From Kribbibacterium absianum (GTDB taxonomy: Bacteria; Actinomycetota; Coriobacteriia; Coriobacteriales; Atopobiaceae), in assembly GCF_030067705.1 (NCBI RefSeq), contig NZ_JASJEX010000003.1:62001-126000 (forward strand): a DNA stretch of 64,000 nucleotides, read 5' to 3'. A program made the translations under genes and the position numbers. The notes below the pieces were generated by a model, which saw nothing but the letters and a program-made list of their open reading frames with translations, searched no databases and was not told the origin of the DNA. Shown one piece after another: positions 40,099-49,414 of the stretch; positions within the stretch are counted from its first letter, which is position 1; every line of letters starts with the position of its first letter.

Positions 40099-40284
40099 GT
40101 GGCTAAGACTTCAAAGATCGTTGCTGCCAACCGTGAGCCCAAGTACTCCACGCGCGTCCAGCGTCGCTGCCAGCGCTGCGGGCGCCCGCACTCGGTGTAC
40201 CGCAAGTTCGGGCTGTGCCGCGTCTGCCTGCGCGAGCTCGCCAACGAGGGCAAGCTCCCCGGCGTCAAGAAGGCCAGCTGGTAG
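40099..40284 (+). CDS. rpsN: 30S ribosomal protein S14, zinc-binding type Z
   Basis: 61 residues from GTG 40099, which has GTGAGGAGGAA upstream. [20 protein letters not shown] and the four-Cys zinc site CQRCG and CRVC. The ORF frame is open upstream but unrelated to S14. It sits between rplE and rpsH as usual. Confidence 0.97.
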   Translation: MAKTSKIVAANREPKYSTRVQRRCQRCGRPHSVYRKFGLCRVCLRELANEGKLPGVKKASW

Positions 40285-40384
40285 GCCAGTCAACGCTTGA
40301 AGGCCTCGAGCGCGAGGCGGCCACGCCATGGGTGTGGGCGAACCGGCGCAAGGGGTTGAACCTACGAATCAGAGGAGCATCTAG

Positions 40385-40783
40385 ATGCACATCTCCGATC
40401 CCGTGAGCGACATGCTCACACGTATCCGCAACGCGAACACCGTCGGCAAGCCCGACGTCTCCATGCCCTCCACTAAGGTGCTCGTGGAGATCGCTCGCGT
40501 CCTGCAGGAGGAGGGCTATGTCGAGGGCTACACCGTGCAGGACACCACCCCTGCCAAGACCCTCGTGATCACCCTCAAGTACGGCAAGAAGCGCGCCCGC
40601 ACCATCAAGGGCATCAAGCGCATCTCCAAGCCGGGTCTCCGCAAGTACTGCAAGGCCCAGGACCTGCCCCGCGTTCTCGGCGGCCTGGGCACGGCCGTGG
40701 TGTCCACCTCCAAGGGCATGATGTGCGACCGCGACGCCCGCAAGGCCGGCGTCGGCGGCGAGATCATCGCCTACATCTGGTAA
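40385..40783 (+). CDS. rpsH: 30S ribosomal protein S8
   Basis: 132 residues. SDPVSDMLTRIRNANTVGKP, and the C-terminal GGLGTAVVSTSKGMMCDRDA with KAGVGGEIIAYIW. S8 is the translational repressor of spc genes in E. coli. Preceded by AGAGGAG, 100 bases after rpsN. Confidence 0.98.
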   Translation: MHISDPVSDMLTRIRNANTVGKPDVSMPSTKVLVEIARVLQEEGYVEGYTVQDTTPAKTLVITLKYGKKRARTIKGIKRISKPGLRKYCKAQDLPRVLGGLGTAVVSTSKGMMCDRDARKAGVGGEIIAYIW

Positions 40784-40810
40784 CCCAGCCCAGACAAGAA
40801 AGGAGACACC

Positions 40811-41347
40811 GTGTCCCGTATTGGCAAGAAGCCCGTCGCGATCCCTTCCGGCGTCACCGTGACCATCGACGGCTCCACCGTGAGCGTCAAGGGCCCCAAG
40901 GGCGACCTCACCCGCACTTTCTCTCCGCTCGTCACCTTCACTCAGGAGGGTGACGACGTCATCGTCAGCCCGGCGGACGACACCCGCGACGCGAACGCGC
41001 AGTGGGGCCTCTCCCGCACCCTCGTCCACAACATGGTGGAGGGCGTTTCCAAGGGCTTCGAGAAGAAGCTCCAGCTCGTGGGCGTCGGCTACCGTGCCGC
41101 GCTCAAGGGCAAGAACCTCGACCTCTCCCTCGGTTACTCCCACCCGGTGATCATGGAGGCCGAGGAGGGCATCAGCTTCGAGGTGCCCGACAACACGCAC
41201 ATCACCGTCAAGGGCATCTCCAAGGAGCGCGTCGGCCAGGTGGCCGCCGAGATCCGCGCCAAGCGTCCGCCCGAGCCCTACAAGGGCAAGGGCATCCGCT
41301 ATGAGGGCGAGCACGTGCGCCGCAAGCTCGGCAAGGCCGCCAAGTAG
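40811..41347 (+). CDS. rplF: 50S ribosomal protein L6
   Basis: 178 residues, GTG start 40811 with GAAAGGAG upstream. [20 protein letters not shown] and the C-terminal [20 protein letters not shown], the L6 signature. It lies near the sarcin-ricin loop. Confidence 0.98.
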   Translation: MSRIGKKPVAIPSGVTVTIDGSTVSVKGPKGDLTRTFSPLVTFTQEGDDVIVSPADDTRDANAQWGLSRTLVHNMVEGVSKGFEKKLQLVGVGYRAALKGKNLDLSLGYSHPVIMEAEEGISFEVPDNTHITVKGISKERVGQVAAEIRAKRPPEPYKGKGIRYEGEHVRRKLGKAAK

Positions 41348-41412
41348 CCTCCCTTTCGGCATCGCTAAGACCGGCACCCCGTCAGGTGTCGGCACAGAAC
41401 AAGGAGTGTTCC

Positions 41413-41781
41413 ATGAACAAGATGAAGGCCAAGAGGGAAGGCCTCAAGCGTCGCCAGCGTCGCGTCCGCGGCAAGATCTATGGCACGCCCGAGCGCCCGC
41501 GCCTCGCGTGCCGTCGCACCAACGCGAACATCTACGCGATGATCATCGACGACACCACCCACAACACCATCTGCTCCGCGTCCACCATCGATCCCGAGTT
41601 CCGCAACAGCGGCAAGCTGGGCTCCAACAAGGAGGCTGCGGAGATCGTCGGCAAAATGATCGCCGAGCGCGCGCTGGCCAAGGGTGTCGACACGGTCTGC
41701 TTCGACCGTGGCGGCCGCATCTACCACGGCCGCGTCGCGGCCCTCGCCGACGGTGCCCGCGAAGCGGGCCTGAAGTTCTAG
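41413..41781 (+). CDS. rplR: 50S ribosomal protein L18
   Basis: 122 residues from ATG 41413 (CAAGGAGTG upstream; earlier in-frame starts are not conserved). [40 protein letters not shown] and [20 protein letters not shown]. It binds 5S rRNA together with L5. Confidence 0.98.
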   Translation: MNKMKAKREGLKRRQRRVRGKIYGTPERPRLACRRTNANIYAMIIDDTTHNTICSASTIDPEFRNSGKLGSNKEAAEIVGKMIAERALAKGVDTVCFDRGGRIYHGRVAALADGAREAGLKF

Positions 41782-41794
41782 GAGGTATTCACAC

Positions 41795-42316
41795 ATGGCT
41801 CGTAACCAGAAGCAGCGCGAGGCCTCCGATCTTCAGGAGCGCGTCGTCTTCATCCACCGCGTGTCGAAGGTCGTCAAGGGCGGTCGTCGCTTCAGCCTGG
41901 TGGCCCTCGTGGTCGTCGGCGACGGCAAGGGCAACGTGGGCCTCGGCATGGGCAAGTCCGCCGAGGTGCCCCTGGCCATCCAGAAGGCTGTCGACGACGC
42001 CAAGAAGAACATGTTCCACGTGCCCGTCACCGAGGAGGGCTCGATCCCTCACCAGGTCGTGGGCCACTTCGGCGCCGGCTCGATCCTGATCCAGCCTGCC
42101 ATCGAGGGTACCGGCGTCATCGCCGGCGGCCCGGTGCGTCCGCTCTACGAGCTCGCGGGCATCAAGAACATCATGTCCAAGTCCCTCGGCAGCTCCAACG
42201 CCATGAACGTCATCAAGGCGGCGGCCGACGGCCTCAAGCAGCTCGAGAGCCCTGAGGAGACGGCTGCCCGCCGTGGCATCTCCGTCGACTACATGTTCGG
42301 TCGGAAGGAGAACTAA
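41795..42316 (+). CDS. rpsE: 30S ribosomal protein S5
   Basis: 173 residues. [20 protein letters not shown] (the double-stranded RNA-binding part), [20 protein letters not shown] and [20 protein letters not shown]. Preceded by AGGAGGT in the end of rplR. rpmD begins 3 bases later. Confidence 0.98.
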   Translation: MARNQKQREASDLQERVVFIHRVSKVVKGGRRFSLVALVVVGDGKGNVGLGMGKSAEVPLAIQKAVDDAKKNMFHVPVTEEGSIPHQVVGHFGAGSILIQPAIEGTGVIAGGPVRPLYELAGIKNIMSKSLGSSNAMNVIKAAADGLKQLESPEETAARRGISVDYMFGRKEN

Positions 42317-42319
42317 GCC

Positions 42320-42514
42320 ATGGCCGACAAGCTCAAGATCAAGCTCGTGCGCAGCGCTGTCACGCAGGTCAAGAAGGACCAGACCGCGACCGCCCGCGCC
42401 CTCGGCCTCCGTCGCATCAACGACGAGGTCGTCCAGCCCGACAATCCCGGCATCCGCGGCATGATCTTCAAGATCAAGCACCTCGTGGAGGTCGAGGAGA
42501 TCGAAGAGAACTAG
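42320..42514 (+). CDS. rpmD: 50S ribosomal protein L30
   Basis: 64 residues. [20 protein letters not shown] and [20 protein letters not shown], with a short C-terminal extension VEVEEIEEN. Placed between rpsE and rplO as in most bacteria. Confidence 0.97.
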   Translation: MADKLKIKLVRSAVTQVKKDQTATARALGLRRINDEVVQPDNPGIRGMIFKIKHLVEVEEIEEN

Positions 42515-42523
42515 GAGAGGCTC

Positions 42524-42964
42524 ATGCAGCTTCACGACTTGAAGCCCAACAAGGGCGCCAAGAAGGCCCGCAAGCGCGTGGGCCGTGGCAACTCCGCCGG
42601 CGGCGGCACCACCGCCGGCCGCGGCACCAAGGGTCAGCTCTCCCGCTCCGGCGGCGGCAAGGGCGCCGGCTTCGAGGGCGGCCAGAACCCGCTCGCGATG
42701 CGGCTGCCGAAGCTCCCGGGCTTCCGTAACCCGAGCCGCGTCGAGTACGCGCCGGTCAACGTCAGCCGCCTCAACGAGAAGTTCAACGACGGCGACGTCG
42801 TCGACGGCGAGTCCCTCACGGCTGCCGGCATCATCAAGAAGCCGACGGTCCTCGTGAAGGTCCTCGGTGACGGCGACCTGGAGAAGGCGCTCACCGTGAA
42901 GGTGGCCAAGGTCTCCAAGACCGCTCAGCAGAAGATCGAGGCCGCCGGAGGAAAGGTCGAGTAG
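42524..42964 (+). CDS. rplO: 50S ribosomal protein L15
   Basis: 146 residues. MQLHDLKPNKGAKKARKRVG, the Gly-rich loop GNSAGGGTTAGRGTKGQLSR and a C-terminal globular part. The secY GTG starts 2 bases after its stop. ATG after CTAGGAGAGG. Confidence 0.98.
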   Translation: MQLHDLKPNKGAKKARKRVGRGNSAGGGTTAGRGTKGQLSRSGGGKGAGFEGGQNPLAMRLPKLPGFRNPSRVEYAPVNVSRLNEKFNDGDVVDGESLTAAGIIKKPTVLVKVLGDGDLEKALTVKVAKVSKTAQQKIEAAGGKVE

Positions 42965-42966
42965 TC

Positions 42967-44256
42967 GTGCTTAAAGGGCTTGCCAACGCGTTCCGTGTCA
43001 AGGAACTCCGTGACAAAATCCTGCTGACGGTCGGCATTCTCGTCCTTTACCGCATCGGCGCCTATGTGCCGCTGCCCGGCATTCCCTTCGAGGGCATGCT
43101 CAACCAGTTCCAAACCGCCCTCAGCGACCAGAGCGCGCTCGCGCTGCTGAACCTCTTCAGCGGCGGCGCTCTGGCCCGCGTGTCGGTCTTCAGCCTGGGC
43201 ATCATGCCCTACATCACGGCTCAGATCATCATGCAGATGCTCCAGGCCGTGATTCCCTCCTTGGGCGAGATGGCCAAGGAGGGTGACGCCGGTCAGCGCA
43301 AGATCACCCAGTACACCCGTTACATCACGGTGGGTCTCGCCCTGCTCAACGCCGTCGGCTACCTCTTCCTGTTCAAGAGCGACTCCTACGGCATCGACTT
43401 CAGCGGCATCGGCGCTCCCGAGTGGCTGATGGACGTCATGGTGGTCGTGACGATGCTCGCGGGCGCCATGATCATCATGTGGCTCGGCGAGGTGATCACC
43501 CAGCGCGGCGTCGGCAACGGCATGTCGCTGATCATCTTCGCCAACATCATGAGCGGCCTGCCGACGTCGATCTTTAGCTCGGTCAACACCGGCAGCAACG
43601 GCTGGCTCATGACGATCCTCGTGATCCTGGTGATCCTCGCGGTCATCCCGTTCATCATCTACATCGAGCGCGGCCAGCGCCGCATCCCGATCCAGTACGC
43701 CAAGCGCGTGCAGGGTCGGCGCGTGATGGGCGGCCAGGCAACATACCTGCCCGTCAAGGTGAACACGGCCGGCGTCATCCCCATCATCTTCGCGTCCGCG
43801 ATCCTGTACTTCCCGGCCCAGATCGCCGTGTTCTTCCCGACGGTCGGGTGGATCAACGCCTTCGCGAACGCGGTGTCCGCCGGTTGGCTCAACTGGATCC
43901 TGTCAGTGGTCCTGATCGTCGCCTTCGCCTACTTCTACACCTCGATGGTGTTCAACCCGGAGGAGACGGCCGATCAGCTGCGCAAGCAGGGCGGCTTCAT
44001 CCCGGGCGTCCGTCCCGGAAAGGCCACGGCCATCTACATCAAGAACGTCCTGAACCGCATCACGCTGCCGGGGTCGCTCTTCTTGGCCCTGATCGCGGTG
44101 GTCCCGTCCATCCTGTTCACGTTCACGAGCAACACGCTGATCCAGGCCTTCGGCGGCACGTCGATCCTGATCATGGTGGGCGTCGCGCTCGACACGATGA
44201 CGCAGGTGGAGAGCCAGCTGAAGACGCACGACTACGAGGGGTTGTTCATTCGCTAG
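42967..44256 (+). CDS. secY: Preprotein translocase subunit SecY
   Basis: 429 residues, GTG start two bases after rplO; the ribosome-binding site GGAGGAAAGG is inside rplO. Ten hydrophobic helices: the plug/TM2 region begins GIPFEGMLNQFQ, TM2b has FSLGIMPYITAQIIMQMLQ, and the cytoplasmic loops C4-C5 carry RRIPIQYAKR and the ribosome/SecA-binding QGGFIPGVRPGKAT. Together with the secE product it forms the export channel. Confidence 0.98.
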   Translation: MLKGLANAFRVKELRDKILLTVGILVLYRIGAYVPLPGIPFEGMLNQFQTALSDQSALALLNLFSGGALARVSVFSLGIMPYITAQIIMQMLQAVIPSLGEMAKEGDAGQRKITQYTRYITVGLALLNAVGYLFLFKSDSYGIDFSGIGAPEWLMDVMVVVTMLAGAMIIMWLGEVITQRGVGNGMSLIIFANIMSGLPTSIFSSVNTGSNGWLMTILVILVILAVIPFIIYIERGQRRIPIQYAKRVQGRRVMGGQATYLPVKVNTAGVIPIIFASAILYFPAQIAVFFPTVGWINAFANAVSAGWLNWILSVVLIVAFAYFYTSMVFNPEETADQLRKQGGFIPGVRPGKATAIYIKNVLNRITLPGSLFLALIAVVPSILFTFTSNTLIQAFGGTSILIMVGVALDTMTQVESQLKTHDYEGLFIR

Positions 44257-44290
44257 TCGGGCGCGGGCGACATATCCGCTACATTGAGAG

Positions 44291-44329
44291 GACGGGCCTC
44301 GGGTGAACAGACCCCGAGGCCCGTCTTGT
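44291..44329 (+). terminator. Terminator-like hairpin between secY and adk
   Basis: GACGGGCCTCGGG pairs with CCCGAGGCCCGTC (13 bp) around a ~9-base loop; the following TTGTGTG is only mildly U-rich, so partial termination is likely. Confidence 0.65.
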
Positions 44330-44364
44330 GTGAGGGCACATAGGTTCAAGAGGAGAGGGAACTC

Positions 44365-44991
44365 ATGAACATCGTTCTGCTGGGCGCCCCCGGCGCCGGG
44401 AAGGGCACCCAGGCCCAGAAGCTCGTCGAGGAGTTCGGGTTCGACCACGTGTCCACCGGCGACCTGCTCCGCGCCGCCGTCAAGGAGGGCACCGACCTGG
44501 GCAAGGAGGCGAAGACCTACATGGACGCCGGCCAGCTGGTGCCGGACGAGGTGGTCGTCGGCCTCGTGAAGGAGCGCTTGGGCCAGGAGGGCGACGGCGC
44601 GGGCATCCTGCTCGACGGCTTCCCTCGCAACACCGCGCAGGCCAAGGCGCTCGACGAGGCGCTCGCCGAGATGGGCGCCACCATCGACGCCGCGCTGCTC
44701 GTCTCGGTGGAGCCGGCCGTGATCGTGAACCGCCTGAGCTCCCGCCGCGTGTGCAGAACCTGCGGCTACACCGGCACGGCCGACGACGCGAGCTGCCCCA
44801 AGTGCTCGGGCGAGATGTACCAGCGGGACGACGACAAGCCCGAGACCGTGCAGAACCGCCTCGACGTGTACGCCGAGCAGACGGCGCCGCTCGTGGGGTA
44901 CTACCAGGAGAAGGGGCTGCTGCGCGAGGTGGACGGCGACCGCCCCGTCGATGATGTCTACGTTGATGTGAAGGACCTGCTCTCCCTATGA
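44365..44991 (+). CDS. adk: Adenylate kinase
   Basis: 208 residues. P-loop GAPGAGKGTQA, DGFPRNTAQA (AMP-site region), and a LID domain with a four-Cys zinc site (CRTCGYTG, then CPKCSG), the form found in Gram-positives. It interconverts ATP+AMP and 2 ADP. Its stop overlaps the map ATG (ATGA). Confidence 0.98.
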   Translation: MNIVLLGAPGAGKGTQAQKLVEEFGFDHVSTGDLLRAAVKEGTDLGKEAKTYMDAGQLVPDEVVVGLVKERLGQEGDGAGILLDGFPRNTAQAKALDEALAEMGATIDAALLVSVEPAVIVNRLSSRRVCRTCGYTGTADDASCPKCSGEMYQRDDDKPETVQNRLDVYAEQTAPLVGYYQEKGLLREVDGDRPVDDVYVDVKDLLSL

Positions 44992-45776
44992 TCAAGATCA
45001 AAACCCCCTCAGAGATCGAGTCGATGAAGCCGGCCGGCGCGCTGTCGAAGATGGCGCTCCGGCGCGTCGGTGCCCAGATCCGCCCCGGCGTTTCCACGTT
45101 GGAGCTGGACCGTGTGGCCGAGGGCATCATCCGCATGCACGGCGCGGTGCCGGCGTTCAAGGGCTACGGCGGATTCCCGGCGTCCATCTGCTGCTCGATC
45201 AACGAGGAGATCGTGCACGGGATCCCGTCCGCCGATATCCGCCTGAAGGACGGCGACATCGTGTCCATCGACACCGGCGCCGTGCTCAACGGCTGGGTGG
45301 GGGACAACGCGTGGACCTTCTATTGCGGCACCCCGAGCCGCGAGGACAAGGAGCTCTGCGAGGTCACGCGCGACTGCCTGAAGCTGGCCATCAAGCAGGC
45401 GATTCCGGGCAACCACCTGGGCGACATCGGACATGCGGTGCAGGAGCACGCCGAGCGCCACGGCTTTGGCGTGATCCGTGAGTACGTGGGCCACGGCGTG
45501 GGCCACGAGATGCACGAGGAGCCCAACGTGCCCAACTACGGGCGCCATGGGCGCGGCGTCCGCCTGCAGCCCGGCATGGTCATCGCCATCGAACCGATGA
45601 TCGTGCGCGGCGACTATGCGACGCGCACGATGCCGAACCGCTGGACCGTGGTGACGCGGGACGGCAGCACAGCGGCCCATTACGAGAACACCATCGCGAT
45701 CACCAAGGACGGCCCGGTCATCCTCACCGAGGACGACCAGGGGCCGTGGTGCGCGATGGAGGGCGGCTCGCTCTAG
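44988..45776 (+). CDS. map: Methionine aminopeptidase, type I
   Basis: 262 residues, overlapping adk by 4 bases. Metal ligands are visible in order: SIDTGAVLNGWVGDNAW (two Asp), GHGVGHEMHEEP (His), AIEPM (Glu) and YENTIAI (Glu). It removes initiator Met from nascent proteins. The standard secY-adk-map-infA order. A terminator follows. Confidence 0.98.
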   Translation: MIKIKTPSEIESMKPAGALSKMALRRVGAQIRPGVSTLELDRVAEGIIRMHGAVPAFKGYGGFPASICCSINEEIVHGIPSADIRLKDGDIVSIDTGAVLNGWVGDNAWTFYCGTPSREDKELCEVTRDCLKLAIKQAIPGNHLGDIGHAVQEHAERHGFGVIREYVGHGVGHEMHEEPNVPNYGRHGRGVRLQPGMVIAIEPMIVRGDYATRTMPNRWTVVTRDGSTAAHYENTIAITKDGPVILTEDDQGPWCAMEGGSL

Positions 45777-45787
45777 GACGGCTCTCC

Positions 45788-45833
45788 GGGGCGGCCCTCT
45801 CGGAGACGGGACGGCCGCCCCTTTGTGTTTTCC
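45788..45833 (+). terminator. Intrinsic terminator of adk-map
   Basis: GGGGCGGCC pairs with GGCCGCCCC, and TTTGTGTTTT follows. Beyond it a -10-like TACACT (45903-45908) could serve infA, with a poor -35. Confidence 0.85.
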
Positions 45834-45947
45834 GCATCATCGCCGCCACAGGCGCGGTGATCGAAAATCCTGCGATGGCTCGCATCCTGGCGGTCACGTT
45901 GCTACACTGGACAACTGGCGCATTCGTGTCCAAAGAGAGGTAGCTGC

Positions 45948-46166
45948 GTGAGTAAACAGGACGCCATCGAGCTGGAGGGCAAGGTCATCGAGCCGCTGCC
46001 CAACGCCATGTTCAACGTCGAGCTGGAGAACGGTCACACCATCCTCTGCACCATCTCGGGCAAGATTCGGATGAACTACATCCGCATCCTCCCGGGCGAC
46101 CGCGTGGTGGTGGAGATCTCCCCGTACGACCTCACGCGCGGTCGCATCACGTACCGCTACAAGTAG
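45948..46166 (+). CDS. infA: Translation initiation factor IF-1
   Basis: 72 residues, GTG start 45948 with AGAGAGGTAG upstream. OB-fold with [40 protein letters not shown] and [13 protein letters not shown]. It occupies the A site during initiation. Followed at 128 bases by rpmJ. Confidence 0.98.
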   Translation: MSKQDAIELEGKVIEPLPNAMFNVELENGHTILCTISGKIRMNYIRILPGDRVVVEISPYDLTRGRITYRYK

Positions 46167-46294
46167 GGAGGCGCCGAGGGAACCCTGGCCTGTGTGTGTC
46201 TCGGACACGCGGGCCCGCCCTCGCACTCCATCAGCCGGCAACAACCGCCAGCGGCTGGGCGATGATATAGGAAGTTCAACCGAGAGGAACGGTC

Positions 46295-46408
46295 ATGAAG
46301 GTTCGGCCTTCTGTCAAGAAGATGTGCGACAAGTGCAAGATCATCCGTCGCCACGGCAAGGTCCTCGTGATCTGCGAGAACCCTCGTCACAAGCAGCGTC
46401 AAGGCTAA
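46295..46408 (+). CDS. rpmJ: 50S ribosomal protein L36
   Basis: 37 residues: [20 protein letters not shown], then [11 protein letters not shown]; zinc site CxxC...C...H, the C+ form. ATG 46295 after CGAGAGGAA. Confidence 0.97.
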   Translation: MKVRPSVKKMCDKCKIIRRHGKVLVICENPRHKQRQG

Positions 46409-46429
46409 CCCAGCGAGAGGAGTCACAAG

Positions 46430-46801
46430 GTGGCCCGTATTAACGGCGTCGACCTTCCCGCGAACAAGCGCGTGGAGATCGGCCTCACCTATATCTACGG
46501 CATCGGTCGCACGACCGCCAGCAAGATCTGCGCAGCCGCTGACATCAACCCGGACACGCGCGTCAAGGACCTCACCGAGGACGAGATCGCGAAGATCCGC
46601 GACTACATCGACCACAACCTCACCGTCGAGGGCGACCTCCGTCGTGAGACCCGGCAGAACATCGCTCGCCTGATGGAGATCGGCTGCTACCGCGGCCTCC
46701 GTCACCGCAAGGGCCTGCCCGTCCGTGGCCAGCGCACCCACACCAACGCTCGCACCCGCAAGGGCAAGAAGCGTCAAATCGGCGCGCGTAAGAGGGGCTA
46801 A
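46430..46801 (+). CDS. rpsM: 30S ribosomal protein S13
   Basis: 123 residues, GTG start 46430 with [28 protein letters not shown], an H2TH-type RNA-binding fold, and the tRNA-contacting tail [20 protein letters not shown]. First S-protein of the alpha operon. Confidence 0.98.
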   Translation: MARINGVDLPANKRVEIGLTYIYGIGRTTASKICAAADINPDTRVKDLTEDEIAKIRDYIDHNLTVEGDLRRETRQNIARLMEIGCYRGLRHRKGLPVRGQRTHTNARTRKGKKRQIGARKRG

Positions 46802-46810
46802 GGGAGAGAC

Positions 46811-47215
46811 ATGGCTGCACAGAAGAAGAACGTCAAGAACACGCGCATTCGTCGCTCCGAGCGCAAGAACATCGCGACCGGCCAGGCGCACATCAAGAGC
46901 ACCTTCAACAACACCATCGTGACCATCACGGATCCGCAGGGCAACGTCGTGGCCTGGCAGTCCGCCGGCACCGTGGGCTTCAAGGGCTCCCGCAAGTCCA
47001 CCCCGTTCGCCGCTCAGATGGCTGCCGAGGCCTGCGCCAAGACCGCCATGGAGCACGGCATGCACAAGGTGGCCGTCTTTGTGAAGGGCCCCGGCTCCGG
47101 CCGCGAGACCGCCATCCGCTCCCTCCAGGCCGCCGGCCTCGAGGTCTCGAGCATCCAGGACAAGACCCCCATCGCGCACAACGGTTGCCGTCCGTGCAAG
47201 CGTCGTCGCAACTAA
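46811..47215 (+). CDS. rpsK: 30S ribosomal protein S11
   Basis: 134 residues. [40 protein letters not shown], and the C-terminal [15 protein letters not shown]. It lines the mRNA exit platform. Preceded by AAGGGAGAG. Confidence 0.98.
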   Translation: MAAQKKNVKNTRIRRSERKNIATGQAHIKSTFNNTIVTITDPQGNVVAWQSAGTVGFKGSRKSTPFAAQMAAEACAKTAMEHGMHKVAVFVKGPGSGRETAIRSLQAAGLEVSSIQDKTPIAHNGCRPCKRRRN

Positions 47216-47239
47216 TTCGGAACCAGGAAGGTAACCAGC

Positions 47240-47833
47240 ATGGCAGTTGATAGGACTCCTGTCCTCAAGAAGTGCAGGGCTCTTGACATCGACCCCATCG
47301 TGATGGGCTACAACAAGAAGTCGAACCGTCAGCCTAAGCGCCAGCGCCGCCAGGAGAGCGAGTACGGCCGTCAGCTCCGCGAGAAGCAGAAGGCCAAGTT
47401 CATCTACGGCGTCCTCGAGAACCAGTTCCACCACTACTACGACCTCGCCATCAAGGAAGAGGGCATCACCGGTGACAACCTGATGACCATCCTTGAGAGC
47501 CGCCTCGACAACGTCGTGTTCCGTCTCGGCTTCGCCCGCACCCGCAAGGAGGCCCGCCAGACCGTGCGTCACGGGCACATCCAGGTGAACGGCAAGCGCG
47601 TGGACATCCCCTCGTACCGCGTCAAGGCCGGCGACGTCGTGTCCGTCGCCCCGAAGTACTCGGACCTCCTCCCCATCAAGGAGGCCGTGATGTCCACCGA
47701 GCACATGGCCGTCCCGGCGTGGCTCGAGGTCAACGTCGAGAAGCTCACGGGCAACGTGCTCCAGCTCCCGTCCCGCGACCAGATCGACCTGGAAATCGAC
47801 GCGCAGCTTATCGTCGAGCTCTACTCCAAGTAG
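47240..47833 (+). CDS. rpsD: 30S ribosomal protein S4
   Basis: 197 residues. Helical N-terminal half (RQRRQESEYGRQLREKQKAK) and an S4 RNA-binding domain (SRLDNVVFRLGFARTRKEAR; VRHGHIQVNGKRVDIPSYRV). S4 nucleates 16S assembly and represses the alpha operon in E. coli. The N-terminus has Cys only at residue 11, so no zinc finger. Confidence 0.98.
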   Translation: MAVDRTPVLKKCRALDIDPIVMGYNKKSNRQPKRQRRQESEYGRQLREKQKAKFIYGVLENQFHHYYDLAIKEEGITGDNLMTILESRLDNVVFRLGFARTRKEARQTVRHGHIQVNGKRVDIPSYRVKAGDVVSVAPKYSDLLPIKEAVMSTEHMAVPAWLEVNVEKLTGNVLQLPSRDQIDLEIDAQLIVELYSK

Positions 47834-47857
47834 CGACCGGCCCGGTTGGAGGTATAC

Positions 47858-48799
47858 ATGTCTGAATTCATCCGACCCACCGTGTCCGTCGAGGAGGTCA
47901 AGGACAACGTCGCCCGCGTGGTCGTGGAGCCGCTCGAGCGCGGCTACGGCGACACGCTCGGCAACTCGCTCCGCCGCGTGCTGCTCTCCTCGCTCGAGGG
48001 CGCCGCGGTCGAGGCGATTCGCATCGACGGCGTGCAGCACGAGTTCTCGACCATCCCGGGCGTCTACGAGGACGTCACCGACGTCGTCCTGAACGTCAAG
48101 CAGCTCGTCTTCCAGCGCACCGGCTCGCTCGAGGAGACCACGGTCTCCATCAACGTGGACGGCCCGATGACCGTGACCGGTGGCGACTTCAACGTGCCGA
48201 GCGGCTTCGAGCTGGTGAACCCTGACCTCGTGGTGTGCCACCTCGGCGAGGGCGCGCACCTCACGATGGAGATGCACGTGGGCTGCGGGCGCGGCTACGT
48301 GCCGGGCGACGAGAACAAGCGCGAGGACGACCCCATCGGGATCATCCACGTGGACAGCCTGTTCTCGCCCGTCAAGCGTTGCGCCAAGAGCGTCGAGGCC
48401 TGCCGCGTCGGCCAGCACACCGACTTCGACAAGCTCGTGCTCGAGGTGGAGACCAACGGCGCCATCACCCCGCGTGAGGCCGTCGTCGAGTCCGCGAACA
48501 TCATCAACCAGCACATGAGCGCCTTCATGACGCTCGACGAGGAGGGCGAGCAGGAGGAGGAGGTCTCGATCTTCGCCGCCGGCGTGGAGGACGACAACTC
48601 CGAGCTGGACAAGGCCATCGAGGGCCTCGACCTCTCGGTCCGCTCCTACAACTGCCTGAAGCGCGCGGGCATCCACTCCGTGCGCCAGCTGGTGGAGTTC
48701 TCCGAGAACGACCTGCTCAACATCCGCAACTTCGGCGTGAAGTCCATCGAGGAGGTCAAGGACAAGCTGCAGTCCATGGGCCTCGGGCTCAAGTCCTAA
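47858..48799 (+). CDS. rpoA: DNA-directed RNA polymerase subunit alpha
   Basis: 313 residues from ATG 47858 (GGTTGGAGGT upstream; a frame-open TTG at 47846 is rejected). The N-terminal dimerisation domain has ERGYGDTLGNSLRRVLLSSL. The C-terminal domain (~250-313) has SVRSYNCLKRAGIHSV and NFGVKSIEEVKDKLQSMGL, with R262, N265, G293, K295 and E299 matching E. coli R265, N268, G296, K298 and E302. It is the sequence to which the RpoC C-terminal domain aligns. Confidence 0.99.
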   Translation: MSEFIRPTVSVEEVKDNVARVVVEPLERGYGDTLGNSLRRVLLSSLEGAAVEAIRIDGVQHEFSTIPGVYEDVTDVVLNVKQLVFQRTGSLEETTVSINVDGPMTVTGGDFNVPSGFELVNPDLVVCHLGEGAHLTMEMHVGCGRGYVPGDENKREDDPIGIIHVDSLFSPVKRCAKSVEACRVGQHTDFDKLVLEVETNGAITPREAVVESANIINQHMSAFMTLDEEGEQEEEVSIFAAGVEDDNSELDKAIEGLDLSVRSYNCLKRAGIHSVRQLVEFSENDLLNIRNFGVKSIEEVKDKLQSMGLGLKS

Positions 48800-48840
48800 C
48801 CGCACGCCGCCGGACCGTATTCGCATTGGAGTTTTGAACC

Positions 48841-49293
48841 ATGAGGCATCAGAAGAAGCACGGTATGAAGCTCGGGACCAGCCCGGCCCATACCAAGGCG
48901 ATGAAGCGGAGCCTGGTGTGCGCCCTCCTCGAGAACGAGCGCATCAAGACCACGCTGCCGCGCGCCAAGGCCATCCGCACGGACGCTGACCGCGTGATCA
49001 CCTGGGCCAAGAAGGGCGACCTGCACAGCCGCCGTCTGGCCATCGCGCTGACCAACGACAAGGAGCTCGTCCGCGAGACCTTCGAGAAGGCCGCCCAGGG
49101 CATGTGGCAGGACCGCGCCGGTGGCTACACCCGCATCGTGAAGCTCGGCCCCCGCAAGGGTGACAACGCCGAGATGGCCATCATCGAGCTCGTGACCGAG
49201 CCCTGCACCCCCAAGGCCAAGAAGGAGGCCCCGGCCCCGGTCAAGGTGGACGAGCAGGACGCGGCCGACAAGAGCGCCGAGGACGCTGAGTAG
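48841..49293 (+). CDS. rplQ: 50S ribosomal protein L17 with acidic tail
   Basis: 150 residues. The core (MRHQKKHGMKLGTSPAHTKA; ERIKTTLPRAKAIRTDADRV; GGYTRIVKLGPRKGDNAEMA) spans ~118 residues as usual. The last ~30 form a Lys/Glu/Ala/Asp extension, common in actinobacterial L17. Last gene of the alpha operon; a terminator follows. Confidence 0.98.
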   Translation: MRHQKKHGMKLGTSPAHTKAMKRSLVCALLENERIKTTLPRAKAIRTDADRVITWAKKGDLHSRRLAIALTNDKELVRETFEKAAQGMWQDRAGGYTRIVKLGPRKGDNAEMAIIELVTEPCTPKAKKEAPAPVKVDEQDAADKSAEDAE

Positions 49294-49320
49294 CGCACCT
49301 ACCGCTTTTGGATAGCATGG

Positions 49321-49352
49321 AAGGGCCCGCAGGGAGACCTGTGGGCCCTTTT
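49321..49352 (+). terminator. Intrinsic terminator of the alpha operon
   Basis: AAGGGCCCGCAGG pairs with CCTGTGGGCCCTT around GAGA, followed by TTGCG. Confidence 0.88.
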
Positions 49353-49414
49353 GCGTGCGGGGGCGCCTTGAGGGTTCCGCACGCTTCAGGTGTCGCACAC
49401 ACAGGGGAGCGCGC